From Gracilaria gracilis (taxonomy: Eukaryota > Rhodophyta > Florideophyceae > Gracilariales > Gracilariaceae), in contig JARGSG010000088.1 in assembly GCA_030374805.1 (NCBI GenBank), positions 186,001-250,000 on the forward strand: a stretch of 64,000 nucleotides of DNA, written 5' to 3'. The notes below the pieces were generated by a model. That model had not been told where the DNA came from. It searched no databases and saw nothing but the letters and a program-made list of their open reading frames with translations. Below are positions 31,701 through 41,519 of the stretch, piece after piece (the stretch's first letter is position 1; every line of letters begins with the position of its first letter). Position numbers and translations under genes: made by a program.

Positions 31701-32198
31701 TTGGTGTTTGAACAGGTGCTGCAGAAACTGGATGCAGCAGACCTGGCTGCAGTACTGAGCGCAATGGTATTTACAGAGAAGATTGGAAATGATGAGGGGC
31801 AGTTCAGTGTAGAGAGATTGGGAGATGATTGCGAGGAGCTGAAGAAGGCGACGAAGGCGACGATAGCGGTACTGCACACGCTGGGGGATATCCAGGCCGA
31901 GTGTGGCATCGCTACTTGTGGATACGATTACCTTAAGGCCAACGGCAGATTTGCGTTCGTCAAAGGGGTGAGGGACTGGGCGAAGGGCATGACGTTTGCC
32001 GAGGTGTGCGCGTCGTACGATGGGGATGTTCCAGAAGGCAGCATTGTGCGGACGATTGTGCGGCTGTGCGAATTGATTCGGGAATTGAAGAATGTGGGTA
32101 GAGTGATTGGAGATCCTGATCTGCAGAGCAAGGCAGATGAGGCAATTGAATTATGCCGACGGGACGTGATCTTTGCAGCAAGTCTGTATGTGCAATGA
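28782..32198 (+). CDS. SKI2: SKI2-like DExH RNA helicase of the cytoplasmic exosome cofactor complex
   Basis: The gene encodes 1138 residues from the ATG at 28782; an upstream TTG-initiated extension was rejected. The acidic N-terminus is followed by the Q-motif-like YPFTLDTFQKRAVY, Walker A HTSAGKTVVAEYA (about 204), YTSPIKTLSNQKFRDF, motif II FDECHWVND (about 295), motif III LSATVPN, and motif VI QMAGRAGRRGLDDVG (about 557). GADLIRDLSHVIFDE and RGVVWEESIILLP, the middle insertion (arch/KOW region, about 650-860) and the C-terminal helical domain favour Ski2 over Mtr4. The family usually has DEVH; Cys replaces Val here. Ski2 with Ski3 and Ski8 feeds mRNA 3'-to-5' into the cytoplasmic exosome. 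It is a little shorter than animal and fungal Ski2, mainly at the N-terminus. Confidence 0.92.
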   Translation: MADSNDVGEVESGVLKLNVDDTFASIQQQQKERTSLQNLESPAEVAVKQNVFNLASVFDPANLRDLELFGLSGDSSFDTDGSDDDEDDLIRIARERAKVDPRIKRLEAQFKNNESTLDAELDVAIGESYGGSSDLRNLRKQKSKVDRKKSSNPEEVWAVYDKADVSNFEQMVPDMAIQYPFTLDTFQKRAVYRLERDENVFVAAHTSAGKTVVAEYAIALAMQRKSKVIYTSPIKTLSNQKFRDFTERFGDVGIITGDISINPEAGCLVMTTEILRSMLYKGADLIRDLSHVIFDECHWVNDPERGVVWEESIILLPTAVSIVMLSATVPNAMEFASWVGRTRQKAVYVVSTRQRPVPLVHQVFIKGMTFPLLNSSQGKFLDLNYKKSAARHKEMAEKANIRFGGGRFHAWMPIIRYLRKNSLDPAIFFCFSKKRCDEAAQQLSAQDLTGSASDKNQIHMFYQSAISRLSPVDRDVPQIARHRETLKRGIGVHHAGLLPIIKEITEVLFQRGLIRILFATETFAMGVNMPARTVVFTAIKKYDSQSFRLLEPGEYIQMAGRAGRRGLDDVGSVILYPVLADFPVESDVKSVLMGRPKPLKSQFRLTYNMILNLLRIDEMRVEDVMARSFSEAPAGRTSSTVRKLMKRGNAALSAMQGEELELDRFRELYHLSLRVDNLSEKIGIILKNQGKNAMNSVLDSGRVVVVRGGDQTFRVAVIVQGSGAGRGKNTPLRKPGGPSLRLPRKGGPKGSENAIKVMVLCGGPRMNEDKTPFRDSVTEGVNRNAKHRQHDAGGLIVEVRDVTHRDLMAVTRYTIEIQKRGIVPIRGEPVKAALSSAAEKLRSYVNDELNYEDVENVHPRKDLGLQSIDIEDLWEERKGIMQHMNGVIMTLQEMGISAEIGSSFDKLSRQMRLEAKLEKLRIGTSDESLMLMPDYQQRVEVLQRLGYIDGTNVRLKGRAACEVNTCESIILTELVFEQVLQKLDAADLAAVLSAMVFTEKIGNDEGQFSVERLGDDCEELKKATKATIAVLHTLGDIQAECGIATCGYDYLKANGRFAFVKGVRDWAKGMTFAEVCASYDGDVPEGSIVRTIVRLCELIRELKNVGRVIGDPDLQSKADEAIELCRRDVIFAASLYVQ

Positions 32199-32770
32199 TG
32201 AGCGGTTTTGGTGCGGGGTGAGTTGCGGTGACAGGAGTTGTAGTAGTGCAGTTTTATGGGGGAAAAGAAGGTAAAGTGTTAAAAGTAATGAGCAGTTTGC
32301 AGCTAGCAGTAGTTAACTTACATGTACACTTTTTAACGATGCACATTGGAAGTTTATAAAGCTGGTAGTGGCAACTCTTTACGATATGGCTTATGGTGAT
32401 TATTTGTGTGAAAGCATATATTGCAACGCGTTGCAGCGGTGACGTGTTGAATGCAGTTTGGCTGTTGGAGAGGATGGTCATGGGTGTGATCAAGATGAAA
32501 ATGATGGATGATGATGCAAGTTGGCTTGTCGCGGCTCAAGGAGCATGTGAATGGGGTGGGAGCTAGGGAACGGCAGCGTCGGTATGATTGTTGGCGCGGA
32601 CGTGGAGAAGCAAAGTTGCATTGATTAGAAAAGGCTTTACGTTACGTCGTGGAACGAAGCGACGAAGGTATCCATTCATGGGGGTGCGGAGCGGAACGGG
32701 GCGAGGGCGGGTGGAAGGGCGACTGTCAGTAGATATCTACCACCAAGGGTATGGAGAAGGCGGTGACGAA
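32199..32770. other. Intergenic downstream of SKI2, no gene seen
   Basis: No coding signal was found. This stretch leads into the GC-dense island before the HAD-like gene. Confidence 0.5.
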
Positions 32771-33010
32771 GGCGGCGCGTGGAAAAAGCGCGCGCGGGAA
32801 CACGAGAGCGGCGCGCGCCAAGCAACAAACAGCAAGGCACAACGTATGGCACAGGCGCGCAGCGCGCGCCGCGGCGGCGCGCGCCAAGCGGCGGCCAGCG
32901 GCGCGGCCCGACACGCGCACGCGCGCAGCGGGCCAACCAGCGCGCGAGATCGAGCGCCACGCGCTCACGGAGCCGCACAGCGCCTCTCGCGCGTGCGCCT
33001 TACAGCGCGC
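32771..33010. promoter_or_regulatory. CpG/GCGC-dense island upstream of the HAD-like gene
   Basis: About 240 bp is dominated by GCGCGC runs, similar to 7260-7790. Frames across it encode only Arg/Ala-rich low-complexity peptides on both strands. The island ends about 670 bp before the start codon at 33682. Confidence 0.55.
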
Positions 33011-33681
33011 TATTTTTAAGTGAAAAAGTGGCTCACAGCGAGCGCGGTTGCACGCGTCTGCAATTCGGCCAGCGTTTCAAAAACGTGTACGCACGCGCCG
33101 CCGCCTCCACCAACGCGCCCGCCCCCCCTGCCGCCCGTAACCCCAAACGACCGCTGCCGACAAACTCCGCCGCCCTCACCGTTCACCTTGTTGCTTCTTA
33201 TCTACCCGTCCTGTTTCTTCACCCTCTCTCTACGTTCCCCCGTCCTTCTCTCCACCATCACCACCCCCGACAACAAACGCCTCTCATCACCTTCCAACCT
33301 TCACCCTCGCCCTCAACCCCCCCCTTCGCTCACGCTTTCTTCCTCCGCCCTCACCCTGCCAACGCGCCCTCCTTCCGCGCCCGCTCCCGAGCTCCGAACC
33401 GTCTCGCCAAAGCGCGCCTGCCGGTAGTGCCCGTTTGTCACTTTGGCGCCCACATCCCCCACACCCATACATTCATCCATCCATCCCCCCCTCCGCGTGC
33501 ATAGTTGTGCAGTTTCCTCTCCTCTCTGCCATCGCACTCACCACTTCTTTTTGCATCCCCACACCTCCCCTACCCACAGTCCCGCTCGGAGCTCCGCCCC
33601 CATCCCCGTAAATCGCCCCCTGTTTGCATTTTACGTGTCGTACATTTTTGTCGTACGCCTTCGCGTCGAAATACGTTTGAA
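33011..33681 (+). promoter_or_regulatory. Long C/T-rich leader of the HAD-like gene
   Basis: From about 33100 to 33640 the + strand is overwhelmingly C and T, with purines rare, giving Pro/Ser-rich spurious frames. It probably includes the 5' untranslated region. The order of island, pyrimidine leader and ATG repeats that of the AA15 gene. Confidence 0.45.
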
Positions 33682-34473
33682 ATGTGTCAGCAATCCGTGC
33701 TTCACGACACTCCATTACCCCCTACACCCTTCGACCCGGCCTCGTTACATCACGACGACCTTCCGCTTCATCCCCCCTCCACATGTCGACGCCAAGAGGC
33801 ACAACGCGACCATTCCACCGCACACCACTCACTCACAGACCACTCGTCGACACACTCCAGTCGTCATTCGCTTCTTCAAAAAACGCTCACTATTTACGAC
33901 TGGGACGACACCTTTTTCCCCTCCACCTTTCTGGCAGCCCGCGGAGTGCGCTTAGATGACACCTATTCCCTTCCCGAACCTCTACAACAACAAATGGCCG
34001 AGCTTGAGGCCATCGTTATTAAAATCGTCCAGGAAGCCATGCAGTACGGTATAGTGAAAGTCATTACCAATGCCGAGCAAGGGTGGGTAGAACTTTCCGG
34101 CAAATGCTTTATGCCGCGTCTTACAAAATTCCTTCAACACAACTCCATAAAGGTTGTCTCCGCCCGCTCCATATACGAGGCTGATTACCCCGACTCGCCC
34201 GCAAGTTGGAAGACTGCCGCCTTCGTGTCGGAGGTCAGCGATTCCTTTCCCAACACCGACTGTCTTAACGTGTTGGTCTTAGGAGATTCGCTCAGCGAAC
34301 GGGAGGCTGCGCATAATCTTGCCACTCGTATGCCCGCGTCGTGTGTCAAGAGTGTTAAGCTTGTTGAAAGGCCAAACGTCACACAGTTGCAACGACAGAT
34401 TGCATTGCTTCATGGATCCTTCCGTGATCTGCGTGATCATTATGGTTCCTTCGACGTTAACCTAACATGTTGA
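33682..34473 (+). CDS. HAD-like protein with a DWDDT motif
   Basis: The gene encodes 263 residues from the ATG at 33682; the open frame continues upstream to 33505 but without an ATG and in C/T-rich leader sequence. Residues 1-65 are disordered and His/Ser/Pro-rich. The core starts with TLTIYDWDDTFFPST, whose D73-x-D75-x-T77 fits HAD motif I. IVKVITNAEQGWVE fits motif II, and NVLVLGDSLSEREAA fits motif IV. The C-terminus is KLVERPNVTQLQRQ followed by LLHGSFRDLRDHYGSFDV. The fold assignment is good, but the activity (phosphatase or other) and substrate are unknown. Similar small DWDDT proteins occur in algae and other protists. Confidence 0.8.
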   Translation: MCQQSVLHDTPLPPTPFDPASLHHDDLPLHPPSTCRRQEAQRDHSTAHHSLTDHSSTHSSRHSLLQKTLTIYDWDDTFFPSTFLAARGVRLDDTYSLPEPLQQQMAELEAIVIKIVQEAMQYGIVKVITNAEQGWVELSGKCFMPRLTKFLQHNSIKVVSARSIYEADYPDSPASWKTAAFVSEVSDSFPNTDCLNVLVLGDSLSEREAAHNLATRMPASCVKSVKLVERPNVTQLQRQIALLHGSFRDLRDHYGSFDVNLTC

Positions 34474-36484
34474 CCAACATGCATGCGCTCATGAGACGCT
34501 TTGTAATATTGTGGCACCGAAACAAATATCTCTTCACCGCCTGCAGAAAGGAGTGGCCCGCTCTGGCAGAAGCAATGTAGTAGTTCAAATACAACGGCTC
34601 AATCTCCTGTATAGATCGAATAATTAAAACTCGGTTACCAACATCTCGTACTAAGCGAGCATGTACATCATTACATTTCAACTTGAACCCCCCTTCTCGC
34701 TTGTACCCATGCATCAACACTCGGTTTGTTCCCGCAACGGAACGAGATTGCATGTATCTTGTTCTTGCATTGCATTTCGTACACAGAGTGCTGACCATTG
34801 AGTTCTTCGTCCACTCTCCGTACTTCAGATTGCGTTTCGATACATGCTAGGAGTCCATTGCCCTTCGATTTGGGAGGCGTATACCAAAACAACTCACTTG
34901 CGAGGTCATCACCTACCAAAACATTTCATTCGGTGTTCTTTCATCACCGCGCGGTGGCAAAACGACGTTTCCCATGTGAGCGTGCACATATCACTTCCAG
35001 AGCCAGCTTACAAATGCAGAGAAGAAACAAAGATGTCAGAGGTCATGCCCTAGGGAGGTTCTTGATTCATTTGGGTGTCGCTCCTGTGCGAAAATGACAC
35101 GGTACAAATATCTCTTTTCTTTTCGGAGAGGAAAAGCCCTATTGTTATGTCCTCCGTGTCTCATATTCACAGCTCAGCTCGGTAACAAAAAGGCAGCTCA
35201 TGTCCCGTCAACGAGCACAGGTTCGTTAAATTTTCGTTTGTAGGGACAAGAGAGACATGCCGTGATGACAAACACATGTCAAAGGCATCAGCAGAATTGT
35301 AAGGCGTATCCAATTGGACAAGCTTGTTCTAAGCACGGGACAAGAACACAAGATGTCCTGTCCGGATTCGGTCGAGGCACCATGCCAAGTGCGATACTCA
35401 CCGCGTTCCAGAAGAGCATGATGACGGCAGCGGCTGCTATTGGCACATATAAGAGACTGTGGGCCCTCCCATTCCAAAAGAAGGTGCACCTGGGCCGAAT
35501 ACTGCCTTTGCTCGGCGAGAGCGGTGAAACCCTCTGCAAGTGGCAGAGCCTGTACTGAAGATGGCTTTGGTTCACTCGCGTCCGATGTAGCACGAGGTCA
35601 TTACGACGGTCCACTCGCGAGCGCTTGAAATTGAGCATGGTTAGCAACTCAGGGCTTCCTGTTCCAAGCGAATTGACGATCACAATGGCTGCTGGTGAAG
35701 CGCATGTACGTTGAGTGCGAAACAGAGCGGTGAAACTCGGATACAGCCGATTTATGCTGGGTGCAAGTGCTGGCGGTTAGCAGCAGAGAAAAGCAAGCCA
35801 ATTGGGTTTGTGCGGCGCACATGACGGCAATCAGAACGGCGACCGAGATCGTCAGGCGACCAGAGCGCGTGAAAGCCAGAGCTCAACAAGCAATGGCGGT
35901 ACACGTAGAGGCGCCGATTGGAAACGAAGCGCAACGAAGGGAGGTGCACAACGGCACAGCGGAACAACGGAGCCAGTCTAGTAGATAGCACTGGCGCGGC
36001 GTAAGTTAGTCGCGGTGCGTGCTCGGCGCCGAGCGAGCATCACGCGGACGCCGCACGTGAGAGCTGAAAGCGCCTCTCGCTGCCTACAAGGGTTCCAGTA
36101 CGAGCCGTGGCTCGGATTCTCGCGCGCTTTTTTCACGTCGGTTTCGGCAGTTTCGCTATTTTCGCCAATTGCGTGGGCGCTCTGCAGCGCCGATGTTTAG
36201 ATCGGCCGATTTGGATCATTGTGCCAGCCTTTTGGATCGCGCCTCGCGGGATACGTTCTTGTTGATCAAGCCTGGATCAACCCGTTTTCGTTTAAACATC
36301 AGTTTAGCTATCTTGCCCATCCATCTTCACCTAGTGTCCTAGCCACTGTGTCTTTCCGCCCCACCAACCCCCCGTTGCGAATAGTGTTAACCCATCGCCT
36401 CCTGGCCTTTCTTGAGCAACTGGAAAAAGTGCCATTCCTAAAGGCTCAAGTACTTAGGCTTCCCCTAAAGCATTCCCAACCGAC
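34474..36484. other. Intergenic, about 2 kb
   Basis: No supported gene was found. A minus-strand frame at 35683-35288 includes a hydrophobic stretch (LYVPIAAAAVIMLFW), but it has no recognisable homology and no strong start. At about 36029-36042 there is a 14-bp perfect palindrome, GCTCGGCGCCGAGC, inside a GC-rich patch (35990-36190) that may be part of the Aladin promoter. Confidence 0.45.
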
Positions 36485-37966
36485 ATGGTTGCCGAACCCC
36501 ATCTTGCAAACGCATTCGCAATCGTTGGTCTCATTCCTGAAGATCACGGTTTCAGAACAGTAGCTGAGTATCGCGGCCGTCTTTTAACAGTGCCACCACG
36601 GATTCAGCGGCGGCCGCAGCAAGAAGAAGATGGTGACGCAATCGCTCCCGCAGATGAAGCAACCACATCAGCACCGGACACTTTCGATTCATCTCGTAAT
36701 GGCTTTTTAGAGGTTGGCGACACTGTCAGTGAAGTTGATGACGTGCTTAGAGATCTTGGAAGGCAGATTGATGTCGCTGGTATGTCATGCTATCAACCCC
36801 GCCTCTTCATCGTTATTCGACTAGTACCACCAATGTATTTGGCCGACACTCCGAGGGCTGTTGTCGTGCAAGCCACCCCTTCGGAAGAAGACACACCTCT
36901 CAAGCGATTACAAAACCTGTTCAACTATTACTGGACTGGACCAACATCGAATACTGAGGTTCAAATGTCGTTGCTGACATGGCACTGGGCCACTGATCTC
37001 TTAGCTGTTGCTACTGGACCTCATCTCGATCGCATATGTGCTCTCAACTTTGCTACTTCTACTTGGGAGGCCACAGGAGAAAGGGCTTCGCAGCTCAATG
37101 GAACCCGATGCATAGCGTTCCGGCCATACGCGGGACGTTCTCTTGCAATCGGTTGTGATGCCGGTGTCATTCTTATGGAAGGTCATAGTATGGTTCGACT
37201 TTGTGAAGGATCGCACCGCCAGGTGCTTTCGCTTGACTGGTCCCCAGACGGGACTAAACTCGCAGCTTCTTCAAGAGAGAATAGCTCCGTGCGTGTATGG
37301 GACGTTGCCACGCGAATATCTACGTATGTTGGCCGTGGTTCTATCGCAAAGTTTAGCCCAGGTGGACCTGAAACCTATCTATTTGTTGCTAGCCCAAACA
37401 CTCCCGACTTCCGTCTATGGTCATGTGACACATGGAAGAACGAAAGGTGGGGGAGTCTTTCAGGACCTGTAGTTGCTGCTACATGGTCCAAAGATGGAAG
37501 TACTCTACTGTTCTCTACCCAAGGGGAGAGTGCGATTCATGTGATGAAGGTTAGGCAAAGTAATGGATCCGAAACAAGGGTAGTTCATTCCGAAGTAACC
37601 ACACTGCCAAGCGAAGGCCCTGGAGGTACTCCGATTCTCATGGAAATTGACCCCACTGGTGAACGTCTTGCTGTTGCTTACGACGTACCCTTCCAACGAC
37701 GTACTGAGGCAGATACGTCGCTCGACTTCATGGCGGAAGATCCACACAAGAGGTTTGCGGTGGCATTGTACGCTACTCAGCTGTCCCCGACTTTCTTGAT
37801 GCGGCCAATTGGATACATTACCGGACCTTGCGGTAGCGGGCCACCTGTTGCCCTGAAGTTCAAAGCGCACATGGGGGGAGGTCAAGGTGCCGTTTTGTCG
37901 TGCCTTTGGAAGAACGGGAGCTTGTGTTTCACGCAATTAGCATTTAACGCTTCTCGACGGAAGTAA
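36485..37966 (+). CDS. AAAS: Aladin, WD-repeat nucleoporin
   Basis: This 493-residue intronless protein starts at the ATG at 36485. After a 135-residue N-terminal part come WD-type blades: LTWHWATDLLAVATG, GTRCIAFRPYAGRSLAIGCD, VLSLDWSPDGTKLAASS ending SSVRVWDVATR, FRLWSCDTWKNERWGSLSG, VVAATWSKDGSTLLFSTQG, and IDPTGERLAVAYDV. Both the order and wording (a Trp-containing segment RLW..TW..ERW.sLSG, then WSxDGS.LLF) match Aladin, a scaffold-associated protein of the nuclear pore complex anchored through NDC1 in animals. The C-terminus is short, ending QLAFNASRRK. Its 3' end faces the GH5 gene across 159 bp. Confidence 0.88.
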   Translation: MVAEPHLANAFAIVGLIPEDHGFRTVAEYRGRLLTVPPRIQRRPQQEEDGDAIAPADEATTSAPDTFDSSRNGFLEVGDTVSEVDDVLRDLGRQIDVAGMSCYQPRLFIVIRLVPPMYLADTPRAVVVQATPSEEDTPLKRLQNLFNYYWTGPTSNTEVQMSLLTWHWATDLLAVATGPHLDRICALNFATSTWEATGERASQLNGTRCIAFRPYAGRSLAIGCDAGVILMEGHSMVRLCEGSHRQVLSLDWSPDGTKLAASSRENSSVRVWDVATRISTYVGRGSIAKFSPGGPETYLFVASPNTPDFRLWSCDTWKNERWGSLSGPVVAATWSKDGSTLLFSTQGESAIHVMKVRQSNGSETRVVHSEVTTLPSEGPGGTPILMEIDPTGERLAVAYDVPFQRRTEADTSLDFMAEDPHKRFAVALYATQLSPTFLMRPIGYITGPCGSGPPVALKFKAHMGGGQGAVLSCLWKNGSLCFTQLAFNASRRK

Positions 37967-38125
37967 TGTACAGCGTCATCAACAGACATTTTGTTAGACT
38001 AGTCGCATCAGTTCGCGATCAGTTTCCTAATAACTAACTATGATTCTCTTAAACTGCAACACATGTCCAGACCAGCTCGGCTATCTATTGTTCTACACGT
38101 CTAATAGACTGAAAAGCATCTATCA

Positions 38126-39664
38126 TCAGCTCGTCCGCCATGTTCGCCAATACTTGAAATGGATTGCATTATCCTTCACACTTGTTGAAGGAGCTCGGCT
38201 TATTAGCTTCAGTTTTTCGGTCTCTTCGGATACCCAATCGCTCTTAAGCAAGCCCCCCGTATCCGCACTTTCAGGATTGAGGCACCAATAGAAGAAACCC
38301 ATCTCTTTCTCAAGGACGTAATCCATGAATTTCTGCTGCCATGTTTTGTCTTTGTCTACATATACCCCACCCCACTCCCCGATTACGGTGGCTAGGCCTG
38401 TCTTTTCGGAAGCTTGGCCAAAATGATCGTCCCATACTTTTGGCATATGGTCGGCAAAGTCCGATGCTTTAAAGTAGTCCTGCATCCATACTCCGGGGCC
38501 GTAGACATGAGGGCTGAGGGCAACTTTGTTTCGCAACACTGGGGCAGGTGGGGAGTTCTCCATTGCTGCCAAGTTTTCCGCCCAAAATGGCCAGGTTTCC
38601 GTACCTCCCGCACGATTTCCCACACCCTCAACAAGAAGAAGCCAACTCGGACACTTTTCGTGAACAAGATTCCCTAGTTTTTCCGATGCCCCCTTCCAAT
38701 CTTTCTTTTCTTTTGTAGAATTCCAAAGAGCATCCCATGGTTCATTGAACAGATCTGCTCCCATGACATTCCATTCGTCTTTGAAAATCTCACATATCTT
38801 TTCCCATACGTGCATCAGTCGCTCTTCTGGCACGGCATCCGAGTACCATATGCCTTTTGATTGCACCTCATGCGAATCAAGTCGATGCATATCAAGCAAG
38901 ATGAGAATGTCATGATCCGCTGCCATCCGCACAATTTGTAAGACCATGTCCAAGTATGGAAGACCGGAGATCTCAGGATTCTTAAATGGAGTAATTCCCC
39001 CGGCAGGATGCATATTGGACATGATATTATCCACAGCCAAGGGTATGCGGATGGCGTTGAATTCATGTCTATCTGCAAAGTCGAATACATCTGATGCGGA
39101 CACAAAGGTAATACCTCCAGGAACGTGGGTAGGTTCTTCGAGTCCATACCATGAGAAACCTTTGATCCTAAATGGCGTATCCTTACCAACATAAAGGTAA
39201 CCATTTTTGGAATACAGACCAGGAGGAATTCCCCGTTTTCTAAGTGTCGCCGTGTAGAAGCTGTCTCTTTTGAATACAAGGCCGATCCCAATGAGGACAA
39301 CTAAGGCCAGCAAGATACCTATCGCCCACCTGGTGATACATGCAACGCGACTAGTCTTCTTCGCATACAAAGCTTGCGAGCCGGCTGCTGAGCTCTTTGT
39401 CCCCCATGTGTCTGTAGAAAATCGAAGGCGCTTTGTGGCCAATTCCTGTTCGCGCGGAAGAGGAACCCGAACATCACCATTGCTATAGTCGGGAGGGATG
39501 TAGTCTGGAGCAGCCGGTGCAACAGAAGGGGGGATGAAATCAGAGTCCGCTCTTTGGGTAGTGTCCATCACCCCTCTCGCCCGCCTTCGATGGTGTCGAG
39601 TTTGTAAAGGCGAAATCGCCTCATCATCTTCATCCTGCCGGATTCTTGTATACTGGTGCGACAT
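38126..39664 (-). CDS. Membrane-anchored GH5 glycoside hydrolase (endoglucanase-like)
   Basis: This 512-residue protein starts at the ATG at 39664. Residues 1-107 are polar and probably cytoplasmic, followed by a single membrane span at about 108-131 (WAIGILLALVVLIGIGLVF), which gives type II topology with the catalytic domain outside the cell or in the Golgi lumen. The GH5 barrel spans about 155-490, with FRIKGFSWYGLE, FNAIRIPLAVDNI and ILLDMHRLD. The acid/base Glu308 is in DLFNEPW and the nucleophile Glu430 is in VIGEWGG. GH5 enzymes cleave beta-1,4-glucans, mannans or related polymers. With a cytoplasmic tail and membrane anchor, a role in wall synthesis or remodelling resembling plant GH9 anchored cellulases is plausible, but this is inference. 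Confidence 0.9.
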   Translation of the reverse strand: MSHQYTRIRQDEDDEAISPLQTRHHRRRARGVMDTTQRADSDFIPPSVAPAAPDYIPPDYSNGDVRVPLPREQELATKRLRFSTDTWGTKSSAAGSQALYAKKTSRVACITRWAIGILLALVVLIGIGLVFKRDSFYTATLRKRGIPPGLYSKNGYLYVGKDTPFRIKGFSWYGLEEPTHVPGGITFVSASDVFDFADRHEFNAIRIPLAVDNIMSNMHPAGGITPFKNPEISGLPYLDMVLQIVRMAADHDILILLDMHRLDSHEVQSKGIWYSDAVPEERLMHVWEKICEIFKDEWNVMGADLFNEPWDALWNSTKEKKDWKGASEKLGNLVHEKCPSWLLLVEGVGNRAGGTETWPFWAENLAAMENSPPAPVLRNKVALSPHVYGPGVWMQDYFKASDFADHMPKVWDDHFGQASEKTGLATVIGEWGGVYVDKDKTWQQKFMDYVLEKEMGFFYWCLNPESADTGGLLKSDWVSEETEKLKLISRAPSTSVKDNAIHFKYWRTWRTS

Positions 39665-41519
39665 TACGCAAAGAAATTACCACTAGTTTAGTGGGACTGC
39701 TGCAGAATGCGAGGCTGAGCGATTAAATCGCGAATCGGGCCCGGATTACCAGAACGGACGGAAAAGCGTGTGGTCACTGAGAGCGAGAGAGAAGGACAAA
39801 GAATTCCCTGACCACAATCTGCCTACAAATACCTCCAGACCGGGACAATGCTGGTATGAGTTCGCTCCTGACGGTTGACGAAGAGATGGTCACAGATTTC
39901 CTGTAATCGTCCAGCTGCCTCTGATGATAAAAGGCTTTGCTCACGGCCGATATTGAGTCACCAGTAGGTTCTCTCGTTAGACCATGACGGAACATGCATG
40001 CCAAGAGCAGTAACAGCCATATCTACCCTTGTAAGTTACAAGTTGTAACCTACCTTCGTATGTATCTACTGTAAAAAAATACTCGTGCAATTCCCTGGGT
40101 AGCTTTTCCCCTTTTTTTGTGTAACACCTCTCCACAGCAAGCGAAGTTCTCCAACTTCGCTCACAATGACTGTCTAAACACGGGCACTTCCTTCAGAATA
40201 CAATTGCTCTTCAGAGTCCGGAGTCCAGTCGATTACGGGGAAATGGACACCGTTCTAATTTTGGTACCACAGGTATGATACAGAGGTAGTGATCGCTTCG
40301 CGAATTTCTGGTTGATATTCGTTATATATTATATCGTGATGGCTGCTAAAATCCCATATCAAGTCTTTATCGGTCAACTGTTGTGTTCACAGCAACAGGC
40401 TATAACAGATAAGGTCATTCAATCCCTGGATAGATACCTACAAACGTTTACAATATAAATTGGGAACCGGTTCGCGAGGTGATATCTTCTGGTCGTGTAG
40501 TGCTGAACCCTTGGGGATGTTCTTCCCTGACAAGACAATTTACAGTGTGGTGCCTCACTTTCGGGGTGAAAGGAAGGATAACAGGATATTACAGAGAGCT
40601 GGCAGGTGTGGTAAACTTTCTGTGTCTCAGATGGACTCTGCATATATCATACTGTACTAGATATATCTCGACATTGCTGTAGTATACTGCTCCTTCAAGG
40701 GTGGTCCAGTGTGACTGCACCAGCAAAAGGTAGCCGATGGTTATCGGTCACCACAACACTGTCACCGCCTGTTTCGTGCTCGTATAAAAACAAGCAATTC
40801 TGAAAGATTACCTACCTTGCATAAAACCAACTCTGCAGAAGCTCTGACCATTTTCACTGGGATGTTCAGTAAAGAAGAAGAAAGCAATGGGGACAGCAAA
40901 TTCGAGATCTACCGAAGGTATGTGAAGAAAGTATGCCTGACCAACAGTCGGTCTGACGTTCTTGCTCCCTTCCAAAATTTTGATCCCACTTTCACAGGAC
41001 TACTACAGTACAAATGATTTCATCTTGTCGCCTGCTGAACCGCCACTCCCACGACAACAACAACAATTGGCCATATAAATTAACGCTGCCCAACATGCAG
41101 CTGAACCTTTCCTCGGAACTTGAACAGAACTGCTCTTCTTCTTTATCATGGATTCTGTAGGTCTACACCTGAAACGTTTCATGTAAATTCTATTATGTAC
41201 AGCTTTGGATGAAGAGGTGGTACACGTACAGATGAGCTGGAAGGAGACGATGGATACCGCTACCTAAACGTTCAAACACATCCAAATCAATATAGGAGAA
41301 TTGAACTTCTCTTAACCGCATGGACGAAAGCAGTTCCCGACGAAGAATGTACAGACTGAATGACCAAAATAAAGCAAGGCCAGAATCAATATCATACTGC
41401 ACTTTGGTATTCATTCTAGTAGGGCTGCCTACTTGTTCACCACTCGACCTAAAGCAGATGATATATCAATCAAGTAGGCTTTCACGCACTTTATAACGTG
41501 GAGTTATCTAAGCATGTAG
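39665..41519. other. Intergenic, about 1.85 kb
   Basis: No supported gene was found. A short near-palindrome (TTACAAGTTGTAA) lies near 40036. The remaining frames are short with random composition. Confidence 0.5.

Noticed and set aside
35288-35683. Minus-strand frame with one hydrophobic segment
   Set aside because: It has a single hydrophobic run, no homology, no credible start and no neighbouring exon with matching splice sites.
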